Notes: generated by a model from the letters alone, not told the origin. 64,000 nt of DNA from Cobetia amphilecti (GCF_020217465.1 NZ_CP084115.1:3906001-3970000); one strand, 5' to 3'; shown: positions 27,278 through 36,511, counted from the first letter of the stretch. A program made the numbers and translations.

Positions 27278-27802
27278 TTGCTGTCCGAGCGCCCTGGAGC
27301 ACTGCTCAATGCCGGGCTCTTTCAGCTCGGCTGGTTCTGCTGCGTACTGGGCGGCTCGACGGTCGCCCTGCTGGCCACGCCGCTGATATTGGCCGTGCAT
27401 CTGTGGCTGATCGTGCCGACGAGTGAGCGCCTGCGCGAGCTGCGCTGGCTGGCCGCCTTCGTGGCGCTGGGCATGGTGGTGGATGGCAGCCTGTCACTGG
27501 CCGGTGGCTACACCATCACCTCGGACACGCCTGACTGGGCGCACTGGCTGCCCCTGCCTGTCTGGATGTGGTGTCTGTGGCCGCTGTTCGCCAGCACGAT
27601 CCATCATGCGCTGCGCTGGTTGTGGCAGCGGCCCTGGCTTGCGGCGGCTTGCGGTGCCATCAGTGCGCCGCTGTCCTATTACGGCGGGGCGCAGCTCGCC
27701 AGTGTGACCCTCGCCGACTGGCTGCTACCGGCGCAGGCGCTGATCTGGGGCGGCCTGTGCCTGGGTATCGCACGCCTTCATGGCCATGCCGAGCGCGCCT
27801 GA
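27278..27802 (+). CDS. DUF2878 integral membrane protein
   Basis: About 174 aa with five to six hydrophobic segments beginning ALLNAGLFQLGWFCCVLGG, the conserved opening of DUF2878. PLSYYGGAQLASV and the final WGGLCLGIARLHG are also in character. The function is unknown; the gene regularly closes the CFA/DUF1365 operon. The start is uncertain: TTG at 27278, two bases after the CFA stop, or TTG at 27263 inside it. No ATG precedes the conserved part in a sensible place. It converges with the GGDEF/EAL gene, 5 bp apart. Confidence 0.8.
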   Translation: MLSERPGALLNAGLFQLGWFCCVLGGSTVALLATPLILAVHLWLIVPTSERLRELRWLAAFVALGMVVDGSLSLAGGYTITSDTPDWAHWLPLPVWMWCLWPLFASTIHHALRWLWQRPWLAAACGAISAPLSYYGGAQLASVTLADWLLPAQALIWGGLCLGIARLHGHAERA

Positions 27803-27807
27803 GCGCC

Positions 27808-29646
27808 TCAGGCGGCCTTGATGGCCAGATTGCCGGCCTCGTAGCCATTGAGCCGCTCGATGACCTCCCCCGCGGGCGCCGGCCGCGAGAAGTAGAACCC
27901 CTGGATCCAGCCGCAACCATTCGATACCAGATATTCACGCTGCTCAGCGGTCTCGACGCCTTCCGCGATCATCTCCATGCCCAGGCCCTTGGCCATCGCC
28001 AGCACCGCCATGGTGATGGCGGCATCCGCACGCTCGCCGGGCAGGCTGCGGATGAAGGCGCGGTCCAGCTTGAGCTTGTCCACCGGCAGGTCCTTCAGAT
28101 AGGCGAGTGACGAATAGCCGGTGCCGAAGTCATCCACCGCGATCTGGTGGCCGCGAGCGCGTAATGCCGCCAGGCGTCGTGAGACGTCGCCGGCACGCTC
28201 ATCCAGCAATACCGATTCCGTCAGCTCCAGCCCGATGGAGCTGGCAGGCACGTCATACTCCATCAACAGGCCCGCCAGCGAGGCCTCAAAGCCACCCTGG
28301 ATCAGCTGCAAGGCCGAGACATTGACCCAGATGCACAGGCGATGACCGGCGCGCCGCCAGCTGGCCTGCTGCTGTACTGCCTCGCGCAGTACCCAGTTGC
28401 CCAGGCGCAGCATCAGGCCGTGGCGCTCGGCCAGCGGCACGAATTCGGCCGGTGAGATGGCACCCCGCAGCGGGTGCTTCCAGCGCAATAGCGCCTCGAC
28501 ACTCGCGACCTTGCCGGTGCTGGCGTCGTGCTGACATTGATAGTGCAGCTGCAATTGCCCCTGGCTCTCGATGGCGACCCGCAGGTCATTCGCCAGCCCC
28601 AGCTGCAGGTCACCGCCCGCATCCAGTGCAGGCTGGAAGCGCATGTCGGTATTGCGACCATGTCGCTTGGCGGCATACAGGGCACTTTCCAGGCGCTGCA
28701 TCAGCACATCGGCGTCAACGCCATCCTCCGGGGCGCGGCAGCTGCCGATCGACAGCGCAAGGTGCAGCGCCTGATCGCCGATCTCGAAGGGCTTGGTCAA
28801 CACCTGACGCAGCTCATCCACCCAGGCGGTATGCTCGCCCCCCGCCGTAGAGCGCAGAATCACGAATTCGTCGCCGCCGATGCGCCCGACCACGCCGCCG
28901 CGCGCCAGCGCCGTCAGACGCTGGGAGAACTGCTGCAGCAGACGATCGCCCCCTTCCGCGCCCAGGGCATCATTGATGCTCTTGAGCGCATCGATATCGA
29001 TCAGTGCCAGGTCCATCGCCTCCCCGGCGCGCAGGCCATTGAGGCGACTGACCAGCAGGTCGCCCAGCCGGCGGCGATTGGGCAGGCCCGTCAGGGCGTC
29101 TTCCAGCCCCAGGCGCTGCAGGTCCTGCTCGCGTGCCTTGTGGCGGGTGATATCGGTAAAGAGAGCGACATGGAAGACATCGCCGCCCTGCTCGATACGG
29201 CGTGCCCGCAGCCACTCGGGATATTCATCCCCCTGCTTGCGCCGGTTCCAGACCTCGCCCTCCCAGTGGCCATTGACCTCGAGCGCCTGGCGATAACGGG
29301 CGTGAAACTCCTCGTCATGGCGCCCGGAAGACAGCAGGGAAGGGTTGCGACCAATGATCTCTTCCGGTGCGTAACCGGTGATATGACTGAAGGCGGCGTT
29401 CACGGCCAGCACCCGATTGTGGCGATCACTGATCACCAGACCATCACTGCTCAGGTGCACGGCGGCTTCCAGCAGCTGACGATGCAGCAGCTGGCGACGA
29501 CGCTGGCGCGCGATGTCCAGCCCCGCCAGAACGGCAGGCAGCAACGCGGCAAGACGCAGCTCAAGCCCCGGCAACCAGGGCAGCGCTGTCAAGGCAACGA
29601 GCGCCCCGATGATCAGGGGCCGATTGAAGTGGGCTTGCGGCCACAT
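27808..29646 (-). CDS. PAS-GGDEF-EAL cyclic-di-GMP protein
   Basis: A 612-aa membrane protein: two N-terminal membrane segments (about residues 8-45), a PAS domain (about 60-185), GGDEF (about 190-345) and EAL (about 365-600). The cyclase motif GRIGGDEFVIL is intact, but the inhibitory RxxD I-site is absent (ARGG at that place). The EAL signature residues are complete: VEALLRW, WVNVSALQL, LELTES, DDFGTGYSSLAYLKDLPVDKLKLD and AEGVETAEQ. Phosphodiesterase activity is therefore likely, with possible cyclase activity. I chose the ATG at 29646 (MWPQAHFNRP). It is divergent from fabA. Confidence 0.9.
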   Translation of the reverse strand: MWPQAHFNRPLIIGALVALTALPWLPGLELRLAALLPAVLAGLDIARQRRRQLLHRQLLEAAVHLSSDGLVISDRHNRVLAVNAAFSHITGYAPEEIIGRNPSLLSSGRHDEEFHARYRQALEVNGHWEGEVWNRRKQGDEYPEWLRARRIEQGGDVFHVALFTDITRHKAREQDLQRLGLEDALTGLPNRRRLGDLLVSRLNGLRAGEAMDLALIDIDALKSINDALGAEGGDRLLQQFSQRLTALARGGVVGRIGGDEFVILRSTAGGEHTAWVDELRQVLTKPFEIGDQALHLALSIGSCRAPEDGVDADVLMQRLESALYAAKRHGRNTDMRFQPALDAGGDLQLGLANDLRVAIESQGQLQLHYQCQHDASTGKVASVEALLRWKHPLRGAISPAEFVPLAERHGLMLRLGNWVLREAVQQQASWRRAGHRLCIWVNVSALQLIQGGFEASLAGLLMEYDVPASSIGLELTESVLLDERAGDVSRRLAALRARGHQIAVDDFGTGYSSLAYLKDLPVDKLKLDRAFIRSLPGERADAAITMAVLAMAKGLGMEMIAEGVETAEQREYLVSNGCGWIQGFYFSRPAPAGEVIERLNGYEAGNLAIKAA

Positions 29647-29835
29647 AAGCAGCTCTCGGTGGAAGGGGTCATCGGGGATGATCCTGCATTTGCAGGCAGC
29701 GGGCCACTCTCGGCACGGCTCCAGCGGATTGCGACCGATGCCGGCAAAGAGGATCCCGCGCGAATCACACACTAGCTCCTATCGACCACTTTCCCGCCAG
29801 CTGTAGGACTTATTTGCACCCGCCCTTGCTGCCCT

Positions 29836-29886
29836 TTAGTCTGGCCCCCACGTGCATTCAGGGGTGCCAGCCATTAGACTAGCCCC
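29836..29886 (+). repeat. 13-bp near-direct repeats in the fabA upstream region
   Basis: TTAGTCTGGCCCC (29836-29848) and TTAGACTAGCCCC (29874-29886) are 38 bp apart with two mismatches. Each is followed by ATTCAGG. The TAGTCT/AGACTA cores also form an inverted repeat. They lie 58-108 bp ahead of fabA and could be a regulator site. Confidence 0.45.
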
Positions 29887-29943
29887 ATTCAGGCGCTCAG
29901 GTGCCTCGTACGGCATTACCATCCCGCTACTCGGAATGACTCA

Positions 29944-30459
29944 GTGACCAAGCAACACTCCTTTACTCGCGACGAGCTGCTGGCCTGTGGCCAGGGCGAA
30001 CTCTTCGGCCCGGGCAATGCGCAACTGCCTGCTCCCAACATGCTGATGCTGGATCGCATCACTCACATCAGTGAGGAAGGCGGTAGCCACGGCAAGGGTC
30101 AGCTGATTGCTGAGCTGGATATCTCTCCGGACCTGTGGTTCTTCGACTGCCACTTCCCGGGTGATCCGGTGATGCCGGGCTGCCTGGGCCTCGATGCCAT
30201 GTGGCAGCTGGTGGGCTTCCACCTCGGCTGGCTGGGCAATCCGGGCCGTGGCCGCGCGCTGGGCTGCGGCGAGGTCAAGTTCTCTGGCCAGGTGCTGCCG
30301 ACCGCCAAGAAAGTGACCTACACCATCAACATCAAGCGAGTCATCACTCGCAAGCTGATCCTCGGCATCGCCGATGGTACAGTGACAGTTGACGGTCGCG
30401 ACATCTATCAGGCCAACGACCTGCGCGTCGGTCTGTTCACCTCCACTGCGAACTTCTGA
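29944..30459 (+). CDS. fabA: 3-hydroxydecanoyl-ACP dehydratase/isomerase FabA
   Basis: Introduces the cis double bond at the C10 stage of type II fatty acid synthesis, the entry to unsaturated fatty acids. The 171-aa product has the catalytic His in the [13 protein letters not shown] block and the Asp in [15 protein letters not shown]. The start is GTG at 29944 ([13 protein letters not shown]), with only a weak ribosome site. fabB follows after 13 bp, forming the anaerobic unsaturated-fatty-acid pair. Its products are substrates for the CFA-like enzyme encoded 2.7 kb away. Confidence 0.97.
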   Translation: MTKQHSFTRDELLACGQGELFGPGNAQLPAPNMLMLDRITHISEEGGSHGKGQLIAELDISPDLWFFDCHFPGDPVMPGCLGLDAMWQLVGFHLGWLGNPGRGRALGCGEVKFSGQVLPTAKKVTYTINIKRVITRKLILGIADGTVTVDGRDIYQANDLRVGLFTSTANF

Positions 30460-30472
30460 ACGGGAGGCTCCC

Positions 30473-31690
30473 ATGCGTAGAGTGGTAGTCACCGGGCTGG
30501 GCATTGTTTCCTGCCTGGGCAATGATCGCCAGCAGGTCCTGGAATCGCTCCGCGAAGGACGTTCTGGTATCCGCCGCAAAGAGGAATACGCCGAGCTGGG
30601 CTTCCGTAGCCACGTGGCCGGCGTTGTCGACATCAATCTCGAAGACCACATCGATCGCAAGCAATTGCGCTTCATGGGGGATGCTGCGGCCTATGCCTAC
30701 ATCTCCATGGCGCAGGCGATTGCCGATTCCGGTCTCACCGAAGAGCAGGTTTCCCACGAGCGTACCGGCCTGATCGCCGGTTCCGGTGGCGCTTCCTCCG
30801 CAAACCAGGTCGAGGCCGCAGACGTGATGCGCGCCAAGGGCCTGCGTCGCGTCGGTCCCTACCGCGTCACTCGCACCATGGGCTCGACCGTCTCTGCCTG
30901 TCTGGCCACGCCGTTCAAGATCAAGGGTATCAACTACTCGATCTCCTCGGCCTGTGCCACGTCTGCCCACTGCATCGGTAGCGCCGTGGAACAGATCCAG
31001 CTGAACAAGCAGGACATCGTGTTTGCCGGTGGTGGTGAAGAAGAGCACTGGACCCTGTCCTGCCTGTTCGACGCCATGGGCGCCCTGTCCACCAGCTACA
31101 ACGACACGCCGGAAACCGCGTCGCGCCCGTACGACAAGACCCGTGATGGCTTCGTCATCGCTGGCGGCGGCGGCATGCTGGTACTCGAGGAGCTGGAACA
31201 CGCCAAGGCACGCGGCGCGAAGATCTACGCCGAAGTGACCGGCTATGGCGCGACCTCCGATGGCCACGACATGGTGGCACCGTCCGGCGAAGGTGCAGCA
31301 CGCTGCATGCGTCAGGCGATGGCGACCGTGAATGGCGATATCGACTACATCAATACCCACGGCACCTCGACGCCGGTGGGCGATGTGGCCGAGCTCAAGG
31401 CCATCCAGGAAGTCTTCGGCGCCGCCAGCCCGGCAATGAGCTCGACCAAGTCGCTGACGGGTCACTCGCTGGGCGCCACTGGCGTGCAGGAAGCCATCTA
31501 CTCCATGCTGATGATGGAGAACGACTTCATTGCCGCGTCTGCCAACGTCAGCGAGCTGGATGACCGCGCCGAAGGCCTCGACATCGTCACGACCCGTCGT
31601 GATGGCGTCAAGATCGACCGTGTGCTGTCCAACAGCTTCGGCTTCGGTGGCACCAACGCCTGCCTGATTCTGGAACGTTTCCAGGACTGA
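30473..31690 (+). CDS. fabB: 3-oxoacyl-ACP synthase I FabB
   Basis: Condensing enzyme that elongates the cis-3-decenoyl-ACP made by FabA. The 405-aa product has the active-site Cys in [12 protein letters not shown], His in [11 protein letters not shown] and His in [15 protein letters not shown], the Cys-His-His triad of KAS I/II. The pairing with fabA, the [17 protein letters not shown] start and the MKSLTGH-type context indicate FabB rather than FabF. GGGAGG precedes the ATG. A terminator lies about 55 bp behind the stop. Confidence 0.97.
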   Translation: MRRVVVTGLGIVSCLGNDRQQVLESLREGRSGIRRKEEYAELGFRSHVAGVVDINLEDHIDRKQLRFMGDAAAYAYISMAQAIADSGLTEEQVSHERTGLIAGSGGASSANQVEAADVMRAKGLRRVGPYRVTRTMGSTVSACLATPFKIKGINYSISSACATSAHCIGSAVEQIQLNKQDIVFAGGGEEEHWTLSCLFDAMGALSTSYNDTPETASRPYDKTRDGFVIAGGGGMLVLEELEHAKARGAKIYAEVTGYGATSDGHDMVAPSGEGAARCMRQAMATVNGDIDYINTHGTSTPVGDVAELKAIQEVFGAASPAMSSTKSLTGHSLGATGVQEAIYSMLMMENDFIAASANVSELDDRAEGLDIVTTRRDGVKIDRVLSNSFGFGGTNACLILERFQD

Positions 31691-31746
31691 TGCAGCACGC
31701 GTTCAGCAGACATGCAGTCTGCTGATATGCGCTGGTGTGAGACACG

Positions 31747-31775
31747 AAAAGGCCGCCCTTCGGGGCGGCCTTTTT
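31747..31775 (+). terminator. Intrinsic terminator after fabAB
   Basis: Stem GGCCGCCC (31751-31758) with GGGCGGCC (31763-31770), UUCG loop and five T residues. The AAAA on the left flank may let it serve the converging acyltransferase gene as well. Confidence 0.92.
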
Positions 31776-31832
31776 GGTGGCTGTCCGGTACTCGCTGGCG
31801 GGCACCGGATGCATCAGAAGCGCGACAAGCTG

Positions 31833-32609
31833 TCAGGCGCCGACGCTATCGGCTGCCGCTTCCTCTTCCAGCGGCGGACGCTGGACACTGGAGATTTCCT
31901 GTAGCTTGGTCTCGACCCAGGCCTCGACATCGGCGATCACCGCATCCGGCTTGCGCCCCGCCGTCTCGATGGCCGGGCCATAGGCGACATGGATGGTGCC
32001 TGGGCGCTTGATCCAGCTGTCGTTGGGCCAGATCTCACCGGCATTGTGCGCCACCGGCACCACCGGCACGCCGGCACGGCAGGCAATCGCGGCGCCGGAC
32101 TTGTTGAACTTCTTGCGCGTCCCCGGCGCGATGCGCGTGCCTTCCGGGAAGATCAGCACGGTAAAACCGTCCTTGAGGCGCTGGGTGCCCACTGACAGCA
32201 CCTGCTTGAGCGCCTTGGCCGGCTGGGTGCGATCCAGCGGAATCGGTTCCAGCAGTTTCAGCCCCCAGCCGAAGACCGGAATCTTCAGCAGCTCCTGCTT
32301 GAGCACGGTGCATAGCGGGCGCTTGGCCACCTGCAGGTAGATGGTTTCCCACTCGCTCTGGTGGTTGGCCAGCAGCACGCAGGCCCCCTCAGGCAAGGCG
32401 TCACGCCCGCTCACCTGCACCTTCACGCCGCAGGTCAGTCGGAACCACCACAGCACGATATGGTTGTAGCTATGCAGGACACGGTAGCGCGCCTGTAGCG
32501 GAAGGCAGGCCGCCAGCGGCACCAGCACCACGGCGCTGAGCAGCAACGCCATGAAATAACCTACATAAAACAGCACGCTACGCAGCGCATTCACAGGCAC
32601 AGTCTCCAC
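31833..32609 (-). CDS. PlsC-like lysophospholipid acyltransferase
   Basis: A 258-aa acyltransferase of the 1-acylglycerol-3-phosphate family. Two N-terminal hydrophobic stretches precede the catalytic region. The first motif reads ANHQSEWET (His-X4-Glu where most members have His-X4-Asp). The glycerolphosphate motif FPEGTRIAPG and a later VPVVPVAHNAGE block (motif IV) are present. It probably acylates lysophosphatidic acid or a related lysolipid at the inner membrane. The start is GTG at 32609 and lies 3 bp behind the RmlD-like gene, so they are cotranscribed. It converges with fabB. Confidence 0.9.
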   Translation of the reverse strand: METVPVNALRSVLFYVGYFMALLLSAVVLVPLAACLPLQARYRVLHSYNHIVLWWFRLTCGVKVQVSGRDALPEGACVLLANHQSEWETIYLQVAKRPLCTVLKQELLKIPVFGWGLKLLEPIPLDRTQPAKALKQVLSVGTQRLKDGFTVLIFPEGTRIAPGTRKKFNKSGAAIACRAGVPVVPVAHNAGEIWPNDSWIKRPGTIHVAYGPAIETAGRKPDAVIADVEAWVETKLQEISSVQRPPLEEEAAADSVGA

Positions 32610-32612
32610 AGG

Positions 32613-33497
32613 TCAGATCGAATCGGGGCGAGATGAGCCGGAGGCGCGCTGCGCGATCCAGTCATCCATCAGGCGGGATAGTTCGAGGCGCCACGGCTTC
32701 TGATGCACACCGAAGGTGTCCAGCACGCGACGGCAGTTGAGCACACGCCGCAGCGGCGTACCGGCGTTGAGGGTCAGCGCCTTGAGCGGGCCTGCGGCCA
32801 CCGTCTCGCCCAGCCCCTCGAGACGGGTGATCAACTGGGTACGCACGACACTGACGAAGGCGTAGGTGCTGATGGGCTCGGTGCCGGCCAGATGGTAGGC
32901 CCCCCAGGCATCCGCACCGCAGCGCTGCTGCTGGAGCATGCCGATCAACGCCATCGCCACGGCATCGACACTGGTCGGGCACAGGATGACGTCCTCGGCG
33001 GCACGCACCTCTTCCCCTGCCAGCAGACGCTCGATCAGTGTCGGCAACCAGGCATCGCGCCCTTCCGGACCGAACAGCGGGCCCAGACGCACGATCAGGT
33101 GATTGGGCAGCTCGGCACGGATGCGATCACCGGTCGCGATGACGCGGCGCAGCGCCGTATCGATCGGCGAGGGCACCTCGTCCTCGTCGAGCAAGCCTTC
33201 GCCGCCCTGCTCGAACATCTGATCTGCCACGCACCACACCAGCGGTGTGCCGGTCTCGATGCAGGCGGCCAGCACTTGCTCCACCGCCTCGGCATGCGCC
33301 ATCACCTCGGCAGGTGCGGAATCGGCCGGGCGTGCGAACGGCGGCACGATGACGACATCCGCCTGGCTGGTGCGGATGTCATCGGCACCAATACGGTCAG
33401 ACTCGACGGCGTTGAGCTCAAGATCGGCGCGCGTACCGGCCGCACGAATCAGACCCAGGCCAAGACAATGCCCGGCATCTAGCAGCAAGAGTTTCAC
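32613..33497 (-). CDS. RmlD-like NAD(P)-binding protein, degenerate
   Basis: A 294-aa protein with the outline of an extended short-chain dehydrogenase of the dTDP-4-dehydrorhamnose reductase (RmlD) type: a hydrophobic N-terminal strand (MKLLLLDAGHCLGLGL), a mid-chain ADVVIVPPFARP and the RLGPLFGPEGRDAWLPTLIERL block. However, the TGxxGxxG nucleotide motif and the YxxxK catalytic pair are not preserved, so a non-catalytic or altered role is possible. The start is GTG at 33497 with GGAG upstream. It is followed at once by the PlsC-like gene. No O-antigen or rhamnose genes are near. Confidence 0.75.
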   Translation of the reverse strand: MKLLLLDAGHCLGLGLIRAAGTRADLELNAVESDRIGADDIRTSQADVVIVPPFARPADSAPAEVMAHAEAVEQVLAACIETGTPLVWCVADQMFEQGGEGLLDEDEVPSPIDTALRRVIATGDRIRAELPNHLIVRLGPLFGPEGRDAWLPTLIERLLAGEEVRAAEDVILCPTSVDAVAMALIGMLQQQRCGADAWGAYHLAGTEPISTYAFVSVVRTQLITRLEGLGETVAAGPLKALTLNAGTPLRRVLNCRRVLDTFGVHQKPWRLELSRLMDDWIAQRASGSSRPDSI

Positions 33498-33559
33498 AGG
33501 CAGGCTCCAGCAAACAGGCGCATCGCCGCAAGAGGCGACGATGCAAAGGTGTCATTCTA

Positions 33560-36067
33560 TCAACCTTGCAGACTGGCTGCAGGCCCGTTGTTGCGTGGAG
33601 TGATGGAGATCAAAGGGGCGCCGATCGGGTGAGGGCGACCGATGCCGTAGCCTTGCACGAAGTCGACTCCGATCAGCTCGAGGGCGGGGATCAGCTCAAG
33701 ACGCTCGACATATTCCGCCACCGTGATGATGCCCATCTGGGCACAGATGCCACAGATGGCGGAGACGATGGCGGCGTCGAGGCTATCGCGAGTCAGGTTG
33801 CGCACGAAGGCGCCGTCGATCTTGAGCTGGTTGACCGGCAGCTCCTTGAGGTAGGCAAAGGACGACATGCCGCTGCCGAAGTCGTCCAGGGCGAAGCTGC
33901 AGCCGAGCCGACGCATGCTGTAGATGAACTCGCGCGCCTGAGCCAGATTGCTGATGGCCGCCGTCTCGGTGATCTCGAAGCACAGCCGCTGGGGCATGAC
34001 GGAGCTTTGCGTGACCAGCGCCGCCAGCTGATCGCGCATGCGCAGGTCACCCATGCTCTGGCCGGAGAGGTTGATCGCCAGCACGGCATCCGATTCGATG
34101 CGGCCATCATCGGACTCCAGCACCTGCAGCGCCTGGGTGACGACCCAGATATCAATCTCGGGCATCAGGCCGAATCGCTCCGCCGTCGCCATGAAGTGCG
34201 CCGGGGCCAGGTGCTCGCCCGAGTCGTTGACGTAGCGCAGCAGCACCTCATAGTAGGGCTTGCTGGTGGCATCACTCAGCGAGCGGATCGGCTGGATATA
34301 CAGCGTGAAGCGATCATTCTCCAGCGCCTCGTGCAGCAGCGGCAGCCATTGCACCTCGCGCTGGGCGCGCTCGAATCCCGCATCTCCGTCATGGTAGGCA
34401 TGCACCTGATTGCGCCCGCTCTGCTTGGCCATGTAGCAGGCCCCATCCGCCTGACGCAGGACCTCGGAGGCCTGGACACCACTTTCGACCGGCGCGACCC
34501 CGATACTGACGCCCAACTGGAATGGCCGCCCCTCATCGTAGTAGCGATAGGCACTGACGGCCGCGCACAGCGCTTCGGCACGCTCGATGGCCTGCTCGCG
34601 AGAACAGCGATAGAGCAGCACGGCGAATTCATCGCCCCCCAGGCGTGCCAGTACATCCGTTTCCCGCACATGTGCTCGCATCAGCGCGGAGAGCTCGCGC
34701 AATACGGTGTCTCCGGCCGCGTGACCGCAGGTGTCGTTGACCACCTTGAAGAAGTCGAGATCCAGGTACAGCAGCTGGTGAAAGCCGCCATCGGTCAGCG
34801 CCGCGGTGAGAGAGTCATCGAAGGCGGTGCGATTGTGCAGGCCGGTCAGGCTGTCGTGATGCGCCTGGAAGTTGAGGCGCCGAATCATGGCCTGGCGATA
34901 GCTGATGTCGCGGAAGACCAGTACGGCCCCCTCGACATCCCCACTGCGACGCCGCACGGGCGAGGCCTTGAGCTCCACGGCACATTCACTGCCATCACGT
35001 GCCACCAGCAGCGTCTGGCTGGACATGTGCACCACTTCACCACGCTGCAAGACCCCTTCCAGCTGGCTGGAGACCGACTGCAACGTACCTTCATGGCGCA
35101 GCTGCAAGATGCGCGCCCAGGGACGACCGCGGGCTAACGACGGGTCCCAGCCACACAGTTCGGCAGCGATGGGATTGATGTGCTGGATATGGCCCTCGCG
35201 ATCAAGGCTGATCACTCCTTCATCGATGGAATCCAGCATGACCGCCACCTGATCGCGCTCATGACGCAGCTCCCGGGTCCGATACTCCAGCAGGCCATCC
35301 AGACGCGAGCGGTAATGGCGACTACGACGCATGCGCTGCTCGGCACTGATGGCCAGGAGTGCCAGCCCCAGCACGGCCAGGGTCGCGATCGCGATGGCCA
35401 GGGCCAGCCACAGATTCTGCCCGGAGTTCATGCCCGCCCCGGCAGGAGAGATGATGGGCGTGGTCAGCGGCATCATCTCCATCGCCGCCATGCCGATGTA
35501 ATGCATGCCGGCAATGGCAAGTCCCATCGCACCGGCCGCCAGGGCCTGATAGATACGATTGGGGCGGCGCTGGCGCAAGAAGAAGCCTCCCAGCCACAAA
35601 GCCGCCGTCGCGGCCACCACCGCCACCACGATGGACACCGCGAACAGCAGCGGGTCATAGCGGTATGGCATGTTCATGTGCATCGCCGCCATGCCGGTGT
35701 AGTGCATCGTGGCGATACCGCCGCCCATGATGGTCCCGCTGGTCATCAACAGCATCGGCGTCAGGCGTGGCAACGTATTCACCCAGAGCGCCAGCCCCGA
35801 TGCCAGCATCGCGATCAGCACCGACAACGCCGTCAGACCGGGCGCATAGGTGACCGAAGCCGGGCTTTCATATGCCAGCATGCCGATGAAATGCATGGCC
35901 CAGACACCCAGCCCCATCGCCACGGCTCCGCCCACCAGCCAGCCGAGGCTGGTGGCGCGCGAAGGGGCCAGCGCGACCTGACGAATCAACTGCAGCGCTG
36001 CATGTGAAGCCAGCACGGCGACTACGATTGACAGGGCGACCAGTGGGTAGGAATAACTGCCATGCAT
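33560..36067 (-). CDS. MHYT-PAS-GGDEF-EAL cyclic-di-GMP protein
   Basis: An 835-aa integral membrane signalling protein. The N-terminal MHYT sensor (about residues 5-240) has seven membrane passes with repeats MHFIGM, MHYTGM and MHYIGM; this domain is proposed to bind copper and sense a diatomic gas. PAS (about 265-385), GGDEF (about 395-555) and EAL (about 575-830) follow. ARLGGDEFAVLL is preceded by an intact I-site RETD. The EAL motif reads EVLLRY, but the other metal and catalytic residues (LAINLSG, FEITETA, DDFGSG, QLKID, AEYVER) are kept. I chose the ATG at 36067 (MHGSYSYP) with TGAGG upstream. Confidence 0.92.
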   Translation of the reverse strand: MHGSYSYPLVALSIVVAVLASHAALQLIRQVALAPSRATSLGWLVGGAVAMGLGVWAMHFIGMLAYESPASVTYAPGLTALSVLIAMLASGLALWVNTLPRLTPMLLMTSGTIMGGGIATMHYTGMAAMHMNMPYRYDPLLFAVSIVVAVVAATAALWLGGFFLRQRRPNRIYQALAAGAMGLAIAGMHYIGMAAMEMMPLTTPIISPAGAGMNSGQNLWLALAIAIATLAVLGLALLAISAEQRMRRSRHYRSRLDGLLEYRTRELRHERDQVAVMLDSIDEGVISLDREGHIQHINPIAAELCGWDPSLARGRPWARILQLRHEGTLQSVSSQLEGVLQRGEVVHMSSQTLLVARDGSECAVELKASPVRRRSGDVEGAVLVFRDISYRQAMIRRLNFQAHHDSLTGLHNRTAFDDSLTAALTDGGFHQLLYLDLDFFKVVNDTCGHAAGDTVLRELSALMRAHVRETDVLARLGGDEFAVLLYRCSREQAIERAEALCAAVSAYRYYDEGRPFQLGVSIGVAPVESGVQASEVLRQADGACYMAKQSGRNQVHAYHDGDAGFERAQREVQWLPLLHEALENDRFTLYIQPIRSLSDATSKPYYEVLLRYVNDSGEHLAPAHFMATAERFGLMPEIDIWVVTQALQVLESDDGRIESDAVLAINLSGQSMGDLRMRDQLAALVTQSSVMPQRLCFEITETAAISNLAQAREFIYSMRRLGCSFALDDFGSGMSSFAYLKELPVNQLKIDGAFVRNLTRDSLDAAIVSAICGICAQMGIITVAEYVERLELIPALELIGVDFVQGYGIGRPHPIGAPLISITPRNNGPAASLQG

Positions 36068-36429
36068 GAATAACCTCAATCATCAGGGGCATGCCACAGT
36101 CGGCAAGATAGGGGCGGAAATCCGACAACGGCGTCATGTCGCCAGCACCCTCTCTGGAGTACCACGACAGGCTTCTCAGGCCATGGATTGCCACCCGACA
36201 ACACTGGCAGTCCAACGGCGAGATACCAAGAGAATACGGCCATGAAGCGTTTTTTGCACAACGCTCGTTTGCAACGCATGTATGAGCCGCAATGGACTGG
36301 CGCTCAACCTCCCTTACGCGCGGCACTAGCCACTGGATGTCGCGCTCGGAATCATTTCTCATGATCAGCGATAATTCATGAAAAACAGTCGCTTACATAA
36401 ACAATATCGCGAACATCTTATGGTTGATT
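36068..36429. other. Intergenic region upstream of the MHYT gene
   Basis: About 360 bp between the MHYT gene start and the ssb terminator. The 36340-36430 part is clearly AT-rich and likely holds the promoter of the MHYT gene, but no convincing -35/-10 pair stands out. I see no supported gene here. Confidence 0.5.
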
Positions 36430-36463
36430 CAAAAAAAAGCCCTCGCTGAACGAGGGCCTTTTC
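36430..36463 (-). terminator. Intrinsic terminator after ssb
   Basis: Stem GCCCTCG (36439-36445) with CGAGGGC (36451-36457), loop CTGAA, followed on the minus strand by eight T residues. It lies about 50 bp behind the ssb stop. Confidence 0.9.
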
Positions 36464-36511
36464 ATCGTTATCGCTTGCGCGCTCTATCGGCGCACAGGCG
36501 AGAAACTTTAT

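Noticed and set aside
35868-36362. Minus-strand open frame covering the region upstream of the MHYT gene
   Set aside because: It overlaps the MHYT coding start in another frame, crosses the AT-rich promoter region and has no recognisable features.
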